Under the pieces are notes generated by a model. That model worked only from the letters and a program-made list of their open reading frames with translations, had not been told where the DNA came from and ran no database searches. The position numbers and the translations under genes were made by a program. Shown here piece after piece: positions 24,943 to 34,531 of a stretch of 64,000 nucleotides of DNA (the stretch's first letter is position 1; every line of letters begins with the position of its first letter). Origin of the DNA: Torulaspora globosa (lineage: Eukaryota > Ascomycota > Saccharomycetes > Saccharomycetales > Saccharomycetaceae); contig NC_050729.1 of the NCBI RefSeq assembly GCF_014133895.1, positions 620,001-684,000 on the forward strand, written 5' to 3'.

Positions 24943-26061
24943 ATTGAAGATTGGCTGCCTTTTGGATGAAACGAACTCGAGCAACGCGGACTGCGTCGCG
25001 ACTTGTACCACGTTGGGCAACTTGTAGATAGATCCTCCGCGACCGTCGTTGCAGCCTTGGGGGCCGTGCTCGACATCTTCATTGGCTGTAGTGACATATA
25101 GATCGTTACCAGCGATCGCACAACTGGTGACCCGGGGCGTATACGGGGGCAGCAGGTACTCCTTGAGCAATGAGCCGTCCTTCAACGAAAACTCCTGGAC
25201 TTTGGCCGTGCTATAGACACAAACGTAGAGTCTGTGGTTCAAGAGATCGATGGCGCTTCCGTCGGGCTCAGGCGACTCGAACGATTGGTTATTGGCGTGC
25301 TTGATGTCGATCAATGGTTTTTTCTCCTTTGTGTTTTCGTTGTACTGCCAGATGGTGTACTCGAGCGATTCGGTGAAGTACATGGTGTCTCCCTTCTCGT
25401 TCCAATGAATCGCATTGGGGATTTTTATTCGGTCCCAAACCATCTCGACCCGCCTGTCGGACAGACGAACGCGCACCAGACAGCCCTCATCCTTGAGCGG
25501 ACGGTCGAAATCGTTCATCAGCCCGACATAGAGGTACCTACCGCAAGGCGAGACGTTCCCATCGTTCGATCTCAGACGCAACGCTCTGTCCTCCGGCAGA
25601 TCAGGGCAGTCCCTGTACAGAGCAATGTACTCCCACTCCTTACTGGCAAAACTGGCCTTCCCGATGCCATATTTGCATGCAAACAGCACTCTGTTGATGC
25701 GATCACTTTCCTCCTCGTCGACCAATGGGAACACTGCGCCTATCGATTCCTTGGCAGAGCCCGGATAAGGATACTTGATAGCTGCGTTCGCCCTGTAGTT
25801 GTCCAGGCCAATTTCGACATAGTCATGCGACGTCTCGGGATTCCGTATATGCTCTACTTTGTGAACCTCTCCCTTATAGATATCCACCCAGAGAAGCGTC
25901 TTTGTCTCGTTCACATATGTGATGCCCTCGGACAGTCTTGCATCCGGCACATGGTAATAAGGCTTGATTTGCCTGAAATCAGCTTCCACAATCTCGGACA
26001 TTCTTCTCACCACTTTCGCCTGTGGTTGAATCCCTCTGTCACTGCGTCCATCCCTAACCAT
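24940..26061 (-). CDS. SMP-30/gluconolactonase-like beta-propeller protein (YBR053C homologue)
   Basis: 373 residues from the first true ATG at 26061, or 353 from the ATG at 26001 (MSEIVEADFRQIK); S. cerevisiae Ybr053c is 358, so the later start may be right. Family members are six-bladed, metal-dependent lactonases or hydrolases. Seen: LSEGITYVNETKTLLWVDI at the N-terminus, where the first Glu usually binds the metal, then NDGNVSPCGRYLYVG and IPNAIHWNEKGDTMYFTESL (the metal-binding Asn and blade signature), and PDGSAIDLLNHRLYV. The usual catalytic Asp position falls in that last stretch. The substrate in yeast is unknown. The gene lies between PST2 and MRH1, as expected from YBR053C. Confidence 0.85.
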   Translation of the reverse strand: MVRDGRSDRGIQPQAKVVRRMSEIVEADFRQIKPYYHVPDARLSEGITYVNETKTLLWVDIYKGEVHKVEHIRNPETSHDYVEIGLDNYRANAAIKYPYPGSAKESIGAVFPLVDEEESDRINRVLFACKYGIGKASFASKEWEYIALYRDCPDLPEDRALRLRSNDGNVSPCGRYLYVGLMNDFDRPLKDEGCLVRVRLSDRRVEMVWDRIKIPNAIHWNEKGDTMYFTESLEYTIWQYNENTKEKKPLIDIKHANNQSFESPEPDGSAIDLLNHRLYVCVYSTAKVQEFSLKDGSLLKEYLLPPYTPRVTSCAIAGNDLYVTTANEDVEHGPQGCNDGRGGSIYKLPNVVQVATQSALLEFVSSKRQPIFN

Positions 26062-27366
26062 TCTTATAACTTTCACTCCAGCTTACCCTGAAATCATATG
26101 CCAGCTCTCCGATGTAAGCATAGCTATACAGCTAGAATGATTGGAACGGAACGGAGCATTATTCCTTCAGGAATCACCAGCTAGTAGGTCTCAGTGCCAA
26201 CCTTTTTAATAATATTTTTTTTTTTTTTTTACTGTCGCTCTAAGATGTCAGCTAGGGCCTTTTCGACAAGAGCAGAGCAGAGTTGCCACGTTATTCATCA
26301 ACATGGTAACGGTTCCTTGAAGATAGATAGACCAGAATAATCGAGAATCTGTTGACACTCTTAGTAAGATCTCTCTAGTTGTCGTGAAAAATTGAATAAA
26401 AAAAAATAGCGCATCTGTGGTCGGACTCCCGAATTGTGTCGTCGTGCGTCCATCGCAGGAAATGGCAGGAATTCACGGATATATCTCTTGATGCCACTTG
26501 GTATACCTTTATGGGTAATAGGAAATATATGCAAGCAAACAATAGGTGCGACATGTAGCTCATTAGATCTTGGACCGCATAAAGCATCTTAGTGCCGAGT
26601 CATTTTATCGTATATGGGTCTGCTTATGGCAGTGATTCCCGCCGCACAGGCCATCGATGGCCGTTGGGGAGGAACTTGTTGCCAGCTGCGGGAGAGCTCC
26701 TGGGTGACTGTGTCAGTACCAGTTAATTAAACTGGGGGTCGAGCTGCTGAGGGAATTTGAACAAATTTGCAGTTTCCCATCGACTGTTTGCTGAATGGTG
26801 GTTATGGGAAAGAGAATAACAAAAGAAATACATCCAAAAGGGAAGCACCTTGTCTCGAGATGTCGCAATGTAGCATTTAGTCACTCAATATTCCGTATTG
26901 GCCGTCTGAGTTGGGTGCCAGTTAGTTTACCCTTGACGCTTAGATATCCGAATTGAGTAAAGCCATCGATGATTGTCATCGGTTAGTAAGAGGATAATAA
27001 ATCCCTTCAAATGGGGTTGGACTGTTGATGAGCTGAGGGATTCGACTAAAACGTAATGTTGTGGTAGCTAGGGATCGGAGAACCTGCGAAGGAACGAATG
27101 AGATCGGGAAAACCGAAGTAAATGGTCAGGATGCTAGTCACAAAACTCTCTCAAGTAGATCCCCTTCGACAGGTAATTCAAAAGTATAAATACTGGTTGA
27201 TAGTTCCCGTCTTGAGTCTTTCTGCGTTATGTGAAATCTTGCTCAACATACAATCATCAATTTAGTGGGAATTGGTATAACTGATATCAATCAATAATTG
27301 TAACACCTAATACCAAACAGATTAATAAGATAATATTGGTAATATCTTCTCAGGCTATCGATTGAA
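26062..27366. other. Long divergent intergenic region upstream of MRH1
   Basis: 1305 bases, the longest gap in the window. It holds a T16 run at 26215-26230, an inverted repeat ATTCC/GGAAT at 26161-26174, a perfect 14-base palindrome GGCCATCGATGGCC at 26649-26662, the pair CCAGTT/AACTGG near 26719-26735, and CGATGA/TCATCG near 26967-26981. Near MRH1 there is a CCCCT stress element (about 27161-27165) and TATAAATA at 27185-27192. The size and TATA box suit the strongly regulated MRH1. No credible frame or RNA gene was found. Confidence 0.5.
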
Positions 27367-28311
27367 ATGTCTGACTTTGTTGAGCTATTGAAAAGAGGCG
27401 GTAATGAAGCCATTACTATTAATCCGCCAACTGGCGCGGACTTTCATTTGACCACCCGTGGTTCCGATTGGTTATGGGCAGCGTTTTGCGTTTTCATTAC
27501 CTTGGCCATACTTGTCATCTGTCTGATGTTCAGAAAGGCCCCTAACGAGAGATTGTTCTACTATACTGCTATCGCACCGGTCATCTTCATGGCAATCAAT
27601 TACTTTACCCTTGCATCCAACCTGGGTTGGATTCCAGTGAAAGCCAAGTACAACCATGTTCGCACTTCAACCCAAAAGGAGCATCCAGGGTATAGACAGG
27701 TCTTTTACTCCAGATACATTGGTTGGTTCATGGCTTTCCCATGGCCCATCATTCAGGCTTCGTTGCTTGGAAGCACACCGATGTGGCAGATTGCTTTCAA
27801 CATCGGTCTAACAGAAACGTGGGTCGTGTCGCTGCTGATTGCCGCTGTGGTCAAGTCCACTTACAAGTGGGGTTACTATACCTTTGCCATCGCTGCGGGT
27901 ATCATTTGTAGCATCAGTGTCATGACTACCACTAGAAATTTGGTCAAGAACATCGGTTCTGATGTCTTCCAGCTTTTCACCTATTTCTATGGTGTAATCA
28001 TGTTCCTATGGGGTATCTACCCAATCTGTTTTGGTCTCTCTGAAGGTGGTAACGTCATCCAACCAAACTCCGAAGCTATTTTCTATGGTATCCTAGATAT
28101 CCTGCTCCTCGGTGTCGTTCCATGTTTTTTCATTCCACTTGCCAGTTCCATTGGCCTTGACAGACTGGGCTATGGCCACAACCAAGCTTCTTTCCATCCA
28201 CTGCCAAGCGAAAAGACAATGAACAGCATTGCATCCGCTAGGAACTCTGGTGAAACCGCTGTTTCAAGCCCCAAACCGGCTCCAAAGAAGACTAAAAAGT
28301 CCGGGAAATAA
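27367..28311 (+). CDS. MRH1: MRH1/YRO2, opsin-like seven-helix plasma membrane protein
   Basis: 314 residues (320 in S. cerevisiae Mrh1). Heptahelical protein related to microbial rhodopsins and Hsp30, in the plasma membrane. The N-terminus (KRGGNEAITINPPTGADFH) and the ASNLGWIPVKAKYNHV loop match Mrh1 almost word for word. Seven hydrophobic segments follow. In the last helix (ILDILLLGVVP) the Asp is kept, but the residue four places on, where rhodopsins carry the retinal-binding Lys, is Leu, so it cannot bind retinal in the usual way. The tail is Lys/Pro-rich. It represents both YDR033W and YBR054W. Divergent from the YBR053C homologue. Confidence 0.95.
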   Translation: MSDFVELLKRGGNEAITINPPTGADFHLTTRGSDWLWAAFCVFITLAILVICLMFRKAPNERLFYYTAIAPVIFMAINYFTLASNLGWIPVKAKYNHVRTSTQKEHPGYRQVFYSRYIGWFMAFPWPIIQASLLGSTPMWQIAFNIGLTETWVVSLLIAAVVKSTYKWGYYTFAIAAGIICSISVMTTTRNLVKNIGSDVFQLFTYFYGVIMFLWGIYPICFGLSEGGNVIQPNSEAIFYGILDILLLGVVPCFFIPLASSIGLDRLGYGHNQASFHPLPSEKTMNSIASARNSGETAVSSPKPAPKKTKKSGK

Positions 28312-28639
28312 GCAATGCACACCGGCCCTCAGCAAACTCGTTTGAGTCTTTAACTCATCACGTCATTGAAATCAATTTTTAGTTCTTATGACCGAACAAA
28401 ATGATTAACGATACCACCTATATGAGACGGCATTGTTCAGTCGTCTCTATTGAATCACAACATTCTAGTCATTCGTTTCACTCCTCAATTTCATTTCATT
28501 CTGTTGATTTGTACTCTGAGCTTAATCATTATTTTTTACCTTACAAGGCTCTACACAGATTATCGATCATTTAATATTACATAAACTTTTCGGTAAGACA
28601 GTTAATAGTAATAGAAATAATATCAGCTTTATCATAATC
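28312..28639. other. Convergent intergenic MRH1/LYS14
   Basis: 328 AT-rich bases between two stop codons. They hold the 3' ends of both genes. No RNA gene or repeat is seen. Confidence 0.35.
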
Positions 28640-30799
28640 CTACCATGTCAAGACATCTTGGTCTGACATTCTATACTTGCTGTCCTTCCCGTACCAGACC
28701 TTTTCAAGTCTATTCAGGTTATGCTCTGTTAATCTTTGAAATCTCCCACCGTTCAATTTATAGTAGCTCCTAACAATATTTCTGGTTTCTTCGTCCATAG
28801 CATTTAGGCCAGCAATTAGGACGGCGAAGTTACTATAACATGTTCTTGAGTTTGCTGGCGGAGAATCACTATCGAGAAATTTGAAAAAACCGAGTATCTT
28901 CTTTACCACTTGTTGGATGGTGATAGATTCCTTCGGTATACCCAGCAATTTTAACAGGACGATAAGCAGAAAAGAAAGTACTTGTGTCTGGTGTGAGATA
29001 TCATACCAGCTAATCGCAATTGTCTCTCCACTCCTCAAGGTCACCAAATCGATAGCGTTGTCCTGTATGTTGCTATTATTTGGATGCGACTGGCTATCGG
29101 GTGGAATTATGCCGGACTTGTCAATGAATTGATAATCCAGCTGTTGATCTATCTGCACCAGTATCTTTTGTGTGTTGAAGTAGCTTACTGGTTCAGTGGA
29201 CTTGTCTGGGTCGGTCTGCGGAGACCATAACAGATAGTCGAGGTTTTTAGTAAAAATATCCTCCTCTTTTGTGAGATAGTATTTCTCCGACTTTCTGATA
29301 GACGTCAACGCTTTAATAACTTCCTTGATAACAAGATCAAAGTCTTCCTGGTGCCCTCTCAACAGGTTGAACTTATTCAACGGCGTCATGATGTTGAGAA
29401 ACCTCAATGAATCAACATATTGATAGTCGAAAGGATTGAAAATGAGATCGAGATCATCATCGTCTGTGACTGAACCACCCAAAACAGTGCTTATGCTGGC
29501 AAAAGTTTCCATTACCTTAAACCAGCATTTTGCAACATTCATTACTTTAGATGAGTTACCGGAATTAATCTTCTTGAAAAGATCCGTGACGCCCTTCAGA
29601 TGGGATCTCCATTGAGAATTCATGGTGTTTATACAATCCCATGCGAGCATTATAACCGTCAGCGTTATCGGTTCGATTTTATTCAAGACGTTGGATTCGT
29701 TTTGAAATTGCTCACCTAGAAGGCTCAAACAATGGGACAGATATCCGCAATAATTTTTCTCATCGTCAAAGCTGTTTGATTTTCGGTACGCTATTGAGGC
29801 CCCCACTGCCAAGGTGGCTGACAGGAGATAGGATTCATTGCGCGCAAAAGACAATATGATATCCCGCAACGGGTTTTCTTGCCCTTGGAAGAAAGGAGCA
29901 ATGGAGTCCAAACAATCGTTGAAGAAGACCCCCAAATAATCATCGTGAACACCGCCCAATTTGAAAGAACTTAACTTGGTGTTAAAAGTGATAACATTAT
30001 GCACAAGAAACGATATGGGCAACGGGCTTGCTGAAGACCTAGAGCTGGGCATTAGCTCTGGGATGTCCCAATTCGGTAGTTCTAGGTTTTTCAAATCTGC
30101 ATTATCCAACAGGGAATCATTCAGTTTCATACTAACAATGTCATTGAGGTTCTGTATCAGCAAATTTGCATCATATCCGTCCATATGACCTGCAGGTATC
30201 ACATTTGGCAGTTCGAGTAACTGCATATCTTCAGCGGTATCCTTTGGAGTGGCCAGTGTTCTTAACTTTTGCTTGATGATTGCTTCCTTTTCACTAGTTT
30301 TTGCCCCGCTTGCCTTTTCCCTGTTCTTCCTCTTCTTGTTCTTCAAATTCAATACATATACACATTCACGATTAAGCCGCGCACATTGCCAACAGGTTGG
30401 TTTCGTTTCGTCACATTTTATTCGCCTCCGTTTGCACTCTGTACAACCATTTCTCGAATACTTTCTCTTCACATTTCCATTGCAATCCTTGACAGTTGAA
30501 GTAACTGGCGTTTGGGGCATCGAGACGGCATTAACACCACCGTCCTCTTCACCGACTTTCTCATTCGAACTAGTTGGTGAAGTCATTGAAGCATAGTGCT
30601 CAAACCCAGACCCACCATTTGAGTATGACAAAGACCCAACCGGTCCACTGTTCTTACTAGAAAAGAGCTTTTCTGCACGTAGAAAAGATGCCTGTGAACT
30701 ACTGTCACTGGGAAAGGGAGATAAACTATTAGGCGACGTAAAAGCAGAGTCAATCTCTTTATCAATTTCGTCTATCCTAGGACCAGGTCTAGAGAACAT
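28640..30799 (-). CDS. LYS14: LYS14, zinc-cluster activator of lysine biosynthesis
   Basis: 719 residues (790 in S. cerevisiae). A Zn2Cys6 cluster lies at residues 119-146 with cysteines 119, 122, 129, 136, 139 and 146 (spacing 2-6-6-2-6), followed by a basic linker (KNKKRKNREK). The long C-terminal part is the usual regulatory, helix-rich domain of fungal zinc-cluster factors. Lys14 activates LYS genes when the pathway intermediate 2-aminoadipate semialdehyde accumulates. The S. cerevisiae counterpart is YDR034C, which like this gene follows MRH1. An overlapping Cbf1/Gcn4-type site lies in its promoter. Confidence 0.9.
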   Translation of the reverse strand: MFSRPGPRIDEIDKEIDSAFTSPNSLSPFPSDSSSQASFLRAEKLFSSKNSGPVGSLSYSNGGSGFEHYASMTSPTSSNEKVGEEDGGVNAVSMPQTPVTSTVKDCNGNVKRKYSRNGCTECKRRRIKCDETKPTCWQCARLNRECVYVLNLKNKKRKNREKASGAKTSEKEAIIKQKLRTLATPKDTAEDMQLLELPNVIPAGHMDGYDANLLIQNLNDIVSMKLNDSLLDNADLKNLELPNWDIPELMPSSRSSASPLPISFLVHNVITFNTKLSSFKLGGVHDDYLGVFFNDCLDSIAPFFQGQENPLRDIILSFARNESYLLSATLAVGASIAYRKSNSFDDEKNYCGYLSHCLSLLGEQFQNESNVLNKIEPITLTVIMLAWDCINTMNSQWRSHLKGVTDLFKKINSGNSSKVMNVAKCWFKVMETFASISTVLGGSVTDDDDLDLIFNPFDYQYVDSLRFLNIMTPLNKFNLLRGHQEDFDLVIKEVIKALTSIRKSEKYYLTKEEDIFTKNLDYLLWSPQTDPDKSTEPVSYFNTQKILVQIDQQLDYQFIDKSGIIPPDSQSHPNNSNIQDNAIDLVTLRSGETIAISWYDISHQTQVLSFLLIVLLKLLGIPKESITIQQVVKKILGFFKFLDSDSPPANSRTCYSNFAVLIAGLNAMDEETRNIVRSYYKLNGGRFQRLTEHNLNRLEKVWYGKDSKYRMSDQDVLTW

Positions 30800-30996
30800 T
30801 ATCGGAAAATTCCGTTAAACAAGTTGAGATTTTTCGTCAATGTGGAAGGGAACTATGCAGATCCGAATACCAGCCGCCGGAAACGTTGCGATGCTACAAC
30901 TTCTTGGTGATTCGATCAAATCCGCAGTGCAGTCGCCATACTAAGCTATCTTTCGAAATTCCCCTGGAAAAGTTTTCACCTCGCAAATCTCTGTCG

Positions 30997-31007
30997 TCAC
31001 GTGACTC
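30997..31007. promoter_or_regulatory. Overlapping Cbf1 and Gcn4-type sites upstream of LYS14
   Basis: TCACGTGA (30997-31004) is a full Cbf1 palindrome and overlaps TGACTC (31002-31007), a Gcn4 half-site. They lie about 200 bases before the LYS14 ATG, in the 301-base gap between LYS14 and PRP6. General amino-acid control of LYS14 is a plausible role. Apart from a TATATAAA stretch near 31027 I see nothing else in the gap. Confidence 0.5.
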
Positions 31008-31100
31008 CTGCTCATCTCAGCGAATGTATATAAATGTCGAGAAACTTGGATGAAATGGGCATTCTGGAGATTCTGGGGGTTCTGGAAGGGTTCGTTTGCT

Positions 31101-33746
31101 TCATAACTCGTCCTTAAGTAGCAGGTTCAAAACTTCCGATGGTCTGCTGTACTGGTATCGCATATCCTTTGTTACGGAGATCCATAATGGTCCGTATACT
31201 GGCTCGTGCTCTTCAACTTGTTTGTAAATTGACGTCACATCATTCCCCAGCTTCCTACAGCATCTGGCAAGCCATACCCAGGCGTCGCCAAACTTTGGAT
31301 TACTGTTTGTAGCCCTTTCAAACCACTTTATTGCGGTCGAATACTGGCCGTCGCGGAAAAAGCTCGATCCAATTTCGTTCAGAACTTGGTAACTGTTTTT
31401 TGTGCTCCGCAGGGCGTCTTGGAAGACGGTTTTCTTCGTGGATGCCTTTCTGGAAGGTATGAGTCTGACGTTCGCGGCCCAAATTACTGCACTGTGCGGG
31501 AACTTTTGCAGAGCTTGGAGCACTAGAAGTTTCGCCTGATCGTGAAATCCCTCCCTGCATTCCATTTCTATTCTAGCAAGATATAGGGCTTCATCGTGTG
31601 GATTCTCCAAAAGCGCGATATCCAATTCGGATCGAGCTTTGGGGGAGTTTTTGAAATCTGTTTCGTCTGCCTTTGCTAATAGAATCCATAAAATGGGGCA
31701 TTGTGGCAGCTTTTTGGTAGCCAAGGAATAAGTCTCTCTCATTTTGCTCAGTTGGCCCATGTCGTGATAAGTTTGTCCTTTTTGAATATAAAATTTGTAG
31801 CATTCAGGGAATTTCTCAAGACATTCCTGTTCTAAGAAGTCGATGGCCTCCTGGTATTGGTTCTGGAACCGCAGAAAACTAACATACTTCAAATAAAGCC
31901 TTTCTAAGTACGGCACTTCAGCCGTAGACAGAGATTGAAATGCGCAATTAAACGTTTCCTTGGCCTCTTCGAATCGCGCGCTGAAGCAAAGAACTTTCAG
32001 TTTTGCTATCCAGAAGTCCAGATGACTCGGAACTACGTTAGTGGACCTTTCCAAAATGTCAAGTGCCTTTGAGGCATCCTTTCCGTATTTCCAGACTTCC
32101 TTGGCATAGATGAGAGACAGCGTTGGATTTTGCTTTAGAGTTTTATAACCTTCCGCTTGGTGGAATAAAGTGGCCTCGTAAACCTCGTATAGTAAATCTT
32201 GCTTGCCAAGTTGGAGACAAGTGGTTCGGAGCGACATCCAAAAGCTATGATTCCCTGGATTTTTATTTATCAGAAAACGATAGGCAGTTATCTTGACAAA
32301 AGAGTTCCTCATGTCGTCAATGCTTTTCATGACTGAAGGCTGGCTCAGATCTTCCATACTTAAAGCCGCGTGCACAATAGCGACTGCAGCCTTCGGAAAC
32401 ATGCCATCGGCATTAAGTGCTTGGGCATGGCTTAACCATTCTACTAGCCCAGGATCGCTATGACTCTTCTGCAGCTGGGTCATACCATTAACTAAAATTT
32501 TCTCCAAACGTTCCCCAGCAATCTCCTCGTCCCCTCGTTCTTCAATTTGGACAGCCAAAATCCAAAGGCGGTAGTCTGTTGAGAGGTATTTTTTTGCAGT
32601 ATTCAACGACTTCTTCGCATCGCTATAGTCTTGCTGTTTGATCAATTCTTTCCACAGATCAATACTTGTCGGTAGAAGTTCAACTGCCCGACGTATAATT
32701 CTTTGCCGTTCCGATTCATCGCTTTCAAGCATAGCCATTTGCTTCCACAACTTTTCGCTAGTTGGCAGTTCATGTAGCGCCTTCATTACCACCCTCCGCT
32801 TATTGAAAGGCTCATTTTCCAGCTCGATTGCTTCCGTCCATAACGGTAAAGACTTCGGGTTGAATCTGATCCCATCTGCAACTAGAGCTCTGCACAGCAT
32901 GACGTCTGAGGAATTCAATCGCACTCTTTCCAGCCATACTTCATCATTCTTAGGACAAACTGCACAGGCCTCCTCCATTATACTCTTTGCCTTCTGAAAC
33001 TTGCAAGCTTTTTCTTCGAGCCTCGCAGAAGCGATCCAACCCTCGGGCCTCATTGGATCAGCTTTTCGATAGGACGAGAGAACCATTCTCATTCGCTTAA
33101 CTTCCTCCGCTTCGTCTGCATTAACCAAGTTGTTAGCTGTGGAGCTTTCCAATTCATCTAAGTAGCTGATCACATCGCTTCCAGCGGCTAAAGCATCTGA
33201 ACTGACCCGCTCCAGCAAGCTATTGTCCAACTGTCGTCCTAGTAATCTTTCACGTTCCTCTGTCAGTTTAGTAAAATTGACCCCTCTATTGATAAGTGTA
33301 TCAGGCGCTACGTATTCCTTCCTATTCAATTGGTCTTGAAGCCGCTCCCTCTTGTTCTTTCTAGTCAGATCACCAGCATCGGGAAGGTTCAGCCACTCCT
33401 CTTCGCTCACAGTTGCCAATGACCGTTTCAAATCAGCAAACTGCCTGGGTATCTGATTATTCACGTTTTCACTTGCGCTCTGAGTTGTCTTCCTTCTTGT
33501 TGACCGCCTAGTCTCTATGGCAGCAAAAATCTGCTCTGCTTCCACAGCTTCCTTTGATAAAGGCTCTCCGGTGAGTTCGTTGGCATGTTTTGTCACCTGG
33601 AATCCATTCTCCTCTGGTCGTAGTCGTTTTGGTATCTGAGCTTTCTTGGCTTGATCGCCTCTCGTTGAGAACCCCGTAGCTCCCCTTCCAATACCTGGTA
33701 TATATCCAGGGGGAGGTTCTTGGTCCAAAAATGAAGGCCTCTGCAT
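31101..33746 (-). CDS. PRP6: PRP6, U4/U6.U5 tri-snRNP splicing factor
   Basis: 881 residues from the ATG at 33746 (MQRPSFLDQEPPPGYIPG), which matches the family start; the frame runs 48 bases further upstream but only from a TTG. Prp6 holds the U4/U6 and U5 particles together in the spliceosome. The N-terminus with PGYIPGIGRGATGF is a Prp6 signature. From about residue 230 on, the protein is a run of HAT/TPR helical repeats (for example KLWKQMAMLESDESERQ and AVIWAANVRLIPSRK). S. cerevisiae Prp6 is 899 residues. Position YBR055C, after LYS14. Confidence 0.95.
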   Translation of the reverse strand: MQRPSFLDQEPPPGYIPGIGRGATGFSTRGDQAKKAQIPKRLRPEENGFQVTKHANELTGEPLSKEAVEAEQIFAAIETRRSTRRKTTQSASENVNNQIPRQFADLKRSLATVSEEEWLNLPDAGDLTRKNKRERLQDQLNRKEYVAPDTLINRGVNFTKLTEERERLLGRQLDNSLLERVSSDALAAGSDVISYLDELESSTANNLVNADEAEEVKRMRMVLSSYRKADPMRPEGWIASARLEEKACKFQKAKSIMEEACAVCPKNDEVWLERVRLNSSDVMLCRALVADGIRFNPKSLPLWTEAIELENEPFNKRRVVMKALHELPTSEKLWKQMAMLESDESERQRIIRRAVELLPTSIDLWKELIKQQDYSDAKKSLNTAKKYLSTDYRLWILAVQIEERGDEEIAGERLEKILVNGMTQLQKSHSDPGLVEWLSHAQALNADGMFPKAAVAIVHAALSMEDLSQPSVMKSIDDMRNSFVKITAYRFLINKNPGNHSFWMSLRTTCLQLGKQDLLYEVYEATLFHQAEGYKTLKQNPTLSLIYAKEVWKYGKDASKALDILERSTNVVPSHLDFWIAKLKVLCFSARFEEAKETFNCAFQSLSTAEVPYLERLYLKYVSFLRFQNQYQEAIDFLEQECLEKFPECYKFYIQKGQTYHDMGQLSKMRETYSLATKKLPQCPILWILLAKADETDFKNSPKARSELDIALLENPHDEALYLARIEMECREGFHDQAKLLVLQALQKFPHSAVIWAANVRLIPSRKASTKKTVFQDALRSTKNSYQVLNEIGSSFFRDGQYSTAIKWFERATNSNPKFGDAWVWLARCCRKLGNDVTSIYKQVEEHEPVYGPLWISVTKDMRYQYSRPSEVLNLLLKDEL

Positions 33747-34160
33747 GCACACTTGTCGCTCTTTTCCAGTTCGGTGAAGGCTTAAAATTGGCAAGCCTTG
33801 TAATTCGCTCTTTCATACAAGAAGCCCGATGAGATGAACTTGAATGTACATCCAACCATATATGATAAAGACATATAAGAAGGCTGCTGCCCGACTCCTC
33901 GTAAAATTCTCCCAAAGATTGTGCTTTGCCGGAGCTACTAATCAGGGCGATGTCCAGTGTGAGGAGCTAGCACTTTATGGCAACATAATTGCAAACAATT
34001 AAAGTCGTCTCTATATTAAAAGGGAGATCGCACGGAGTAATTATCTAGATGAACTGTAAGTAAAGGAGAGATTTTGGGTTGGTGTAATGTATTTGTCCTG
34101 TACTTCATTTATTTGTCCTATATGTACGTTTTGAAATATTATTCCTTCACAACTTATTAT
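33747..34160. other. Intergenic, PRP6 promoter to tRNA-Leu
   Basis: 414 bases upstream of the minus-strand PRP6 and of the plus-strand tRNA-Leu. AT-rich near the tRNA. No other feature is supported. Confidence 0.35.
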
Positions 34161-34244
34161 GGAGGGTTGGCCGAGTGGTCTAAGGCGGCAGACTTAAGAT
34201 CTGTTGGACGGTTGTCCGCGCGAGTTCGAACCTCGCATCCTTCA
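34161..34244 (+). tRNA. tRNA-Leu (anticodon UAA)
   Basis: 84-base class II tRNA with a long variable arm and no intron. The acceptor stem GGAGGGT pairs with ATCCTTC, the discriminator is A, and the anticodon loop ACTTAAGA holds TAA (reads UUA). As I recall it, it equals the S. cerevisiae tRNA-Leu(UAA). A T5 run at 34248-34252 serves as Pol III terminator. Confidence 0.95.
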
Positions 34245-34247
34245 TTA

Positions 34248-34252
34248 TTTTT
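34248..34252 (+). terminator. Pol III terminator of tRNA-Leu
   Basis: Five T residues three bases past the tRNA 3' end, the usual signal for RNA polymerase III. Confidence 0.7.
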
Positions 34253-34531
34253 GCAAGACAAACCATGAGTCGCAGAAACTGCAATCAAGTCCACATCCAT
34301 GAGCAGGTTGGTTGATCACTATGGCTAACGAAGGCCTAGCAAGTTTGTCGTGCTTTGCTGCTCAAGATGGGGCATCTTTGATTAAGTGGAACTTGCTAAC
34401 AGTGAGCAAGAATGGTCGCTTACCACGGAAGAGCAATCTTACTGGAGGTTCTTAGGGAACTGTTTCATGGATTACGACTCCTATTCTTTCTCAATTGACT
34501 TGGGGAGTGTGAGATATTGCAGCTTTAGAAC

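Noticed and set aside
26161..26174. ATTCC/GGAAT repeat and the nearby GGAAC GGAAC as a heat-shock element
   Set aside because: The GAA units are in direct orientation and not in the alternating five-base pattern needed for Hsf1.
26375..26587. 70-residue minus-strand frame in the MRH1 upstream region
   Set aside because: No recognisable domain, and isolated in non-coding DNA with many stops around it.
33746..33915. Upstream extensions of PRP6 (to 33794) and an overlapping 135-residue frame to 33915
   Set aside because: The PRP6 extension starts at a TTG and the family N-terminus begins at 33746. The other frame is out of phase with PRP6 and has no support.
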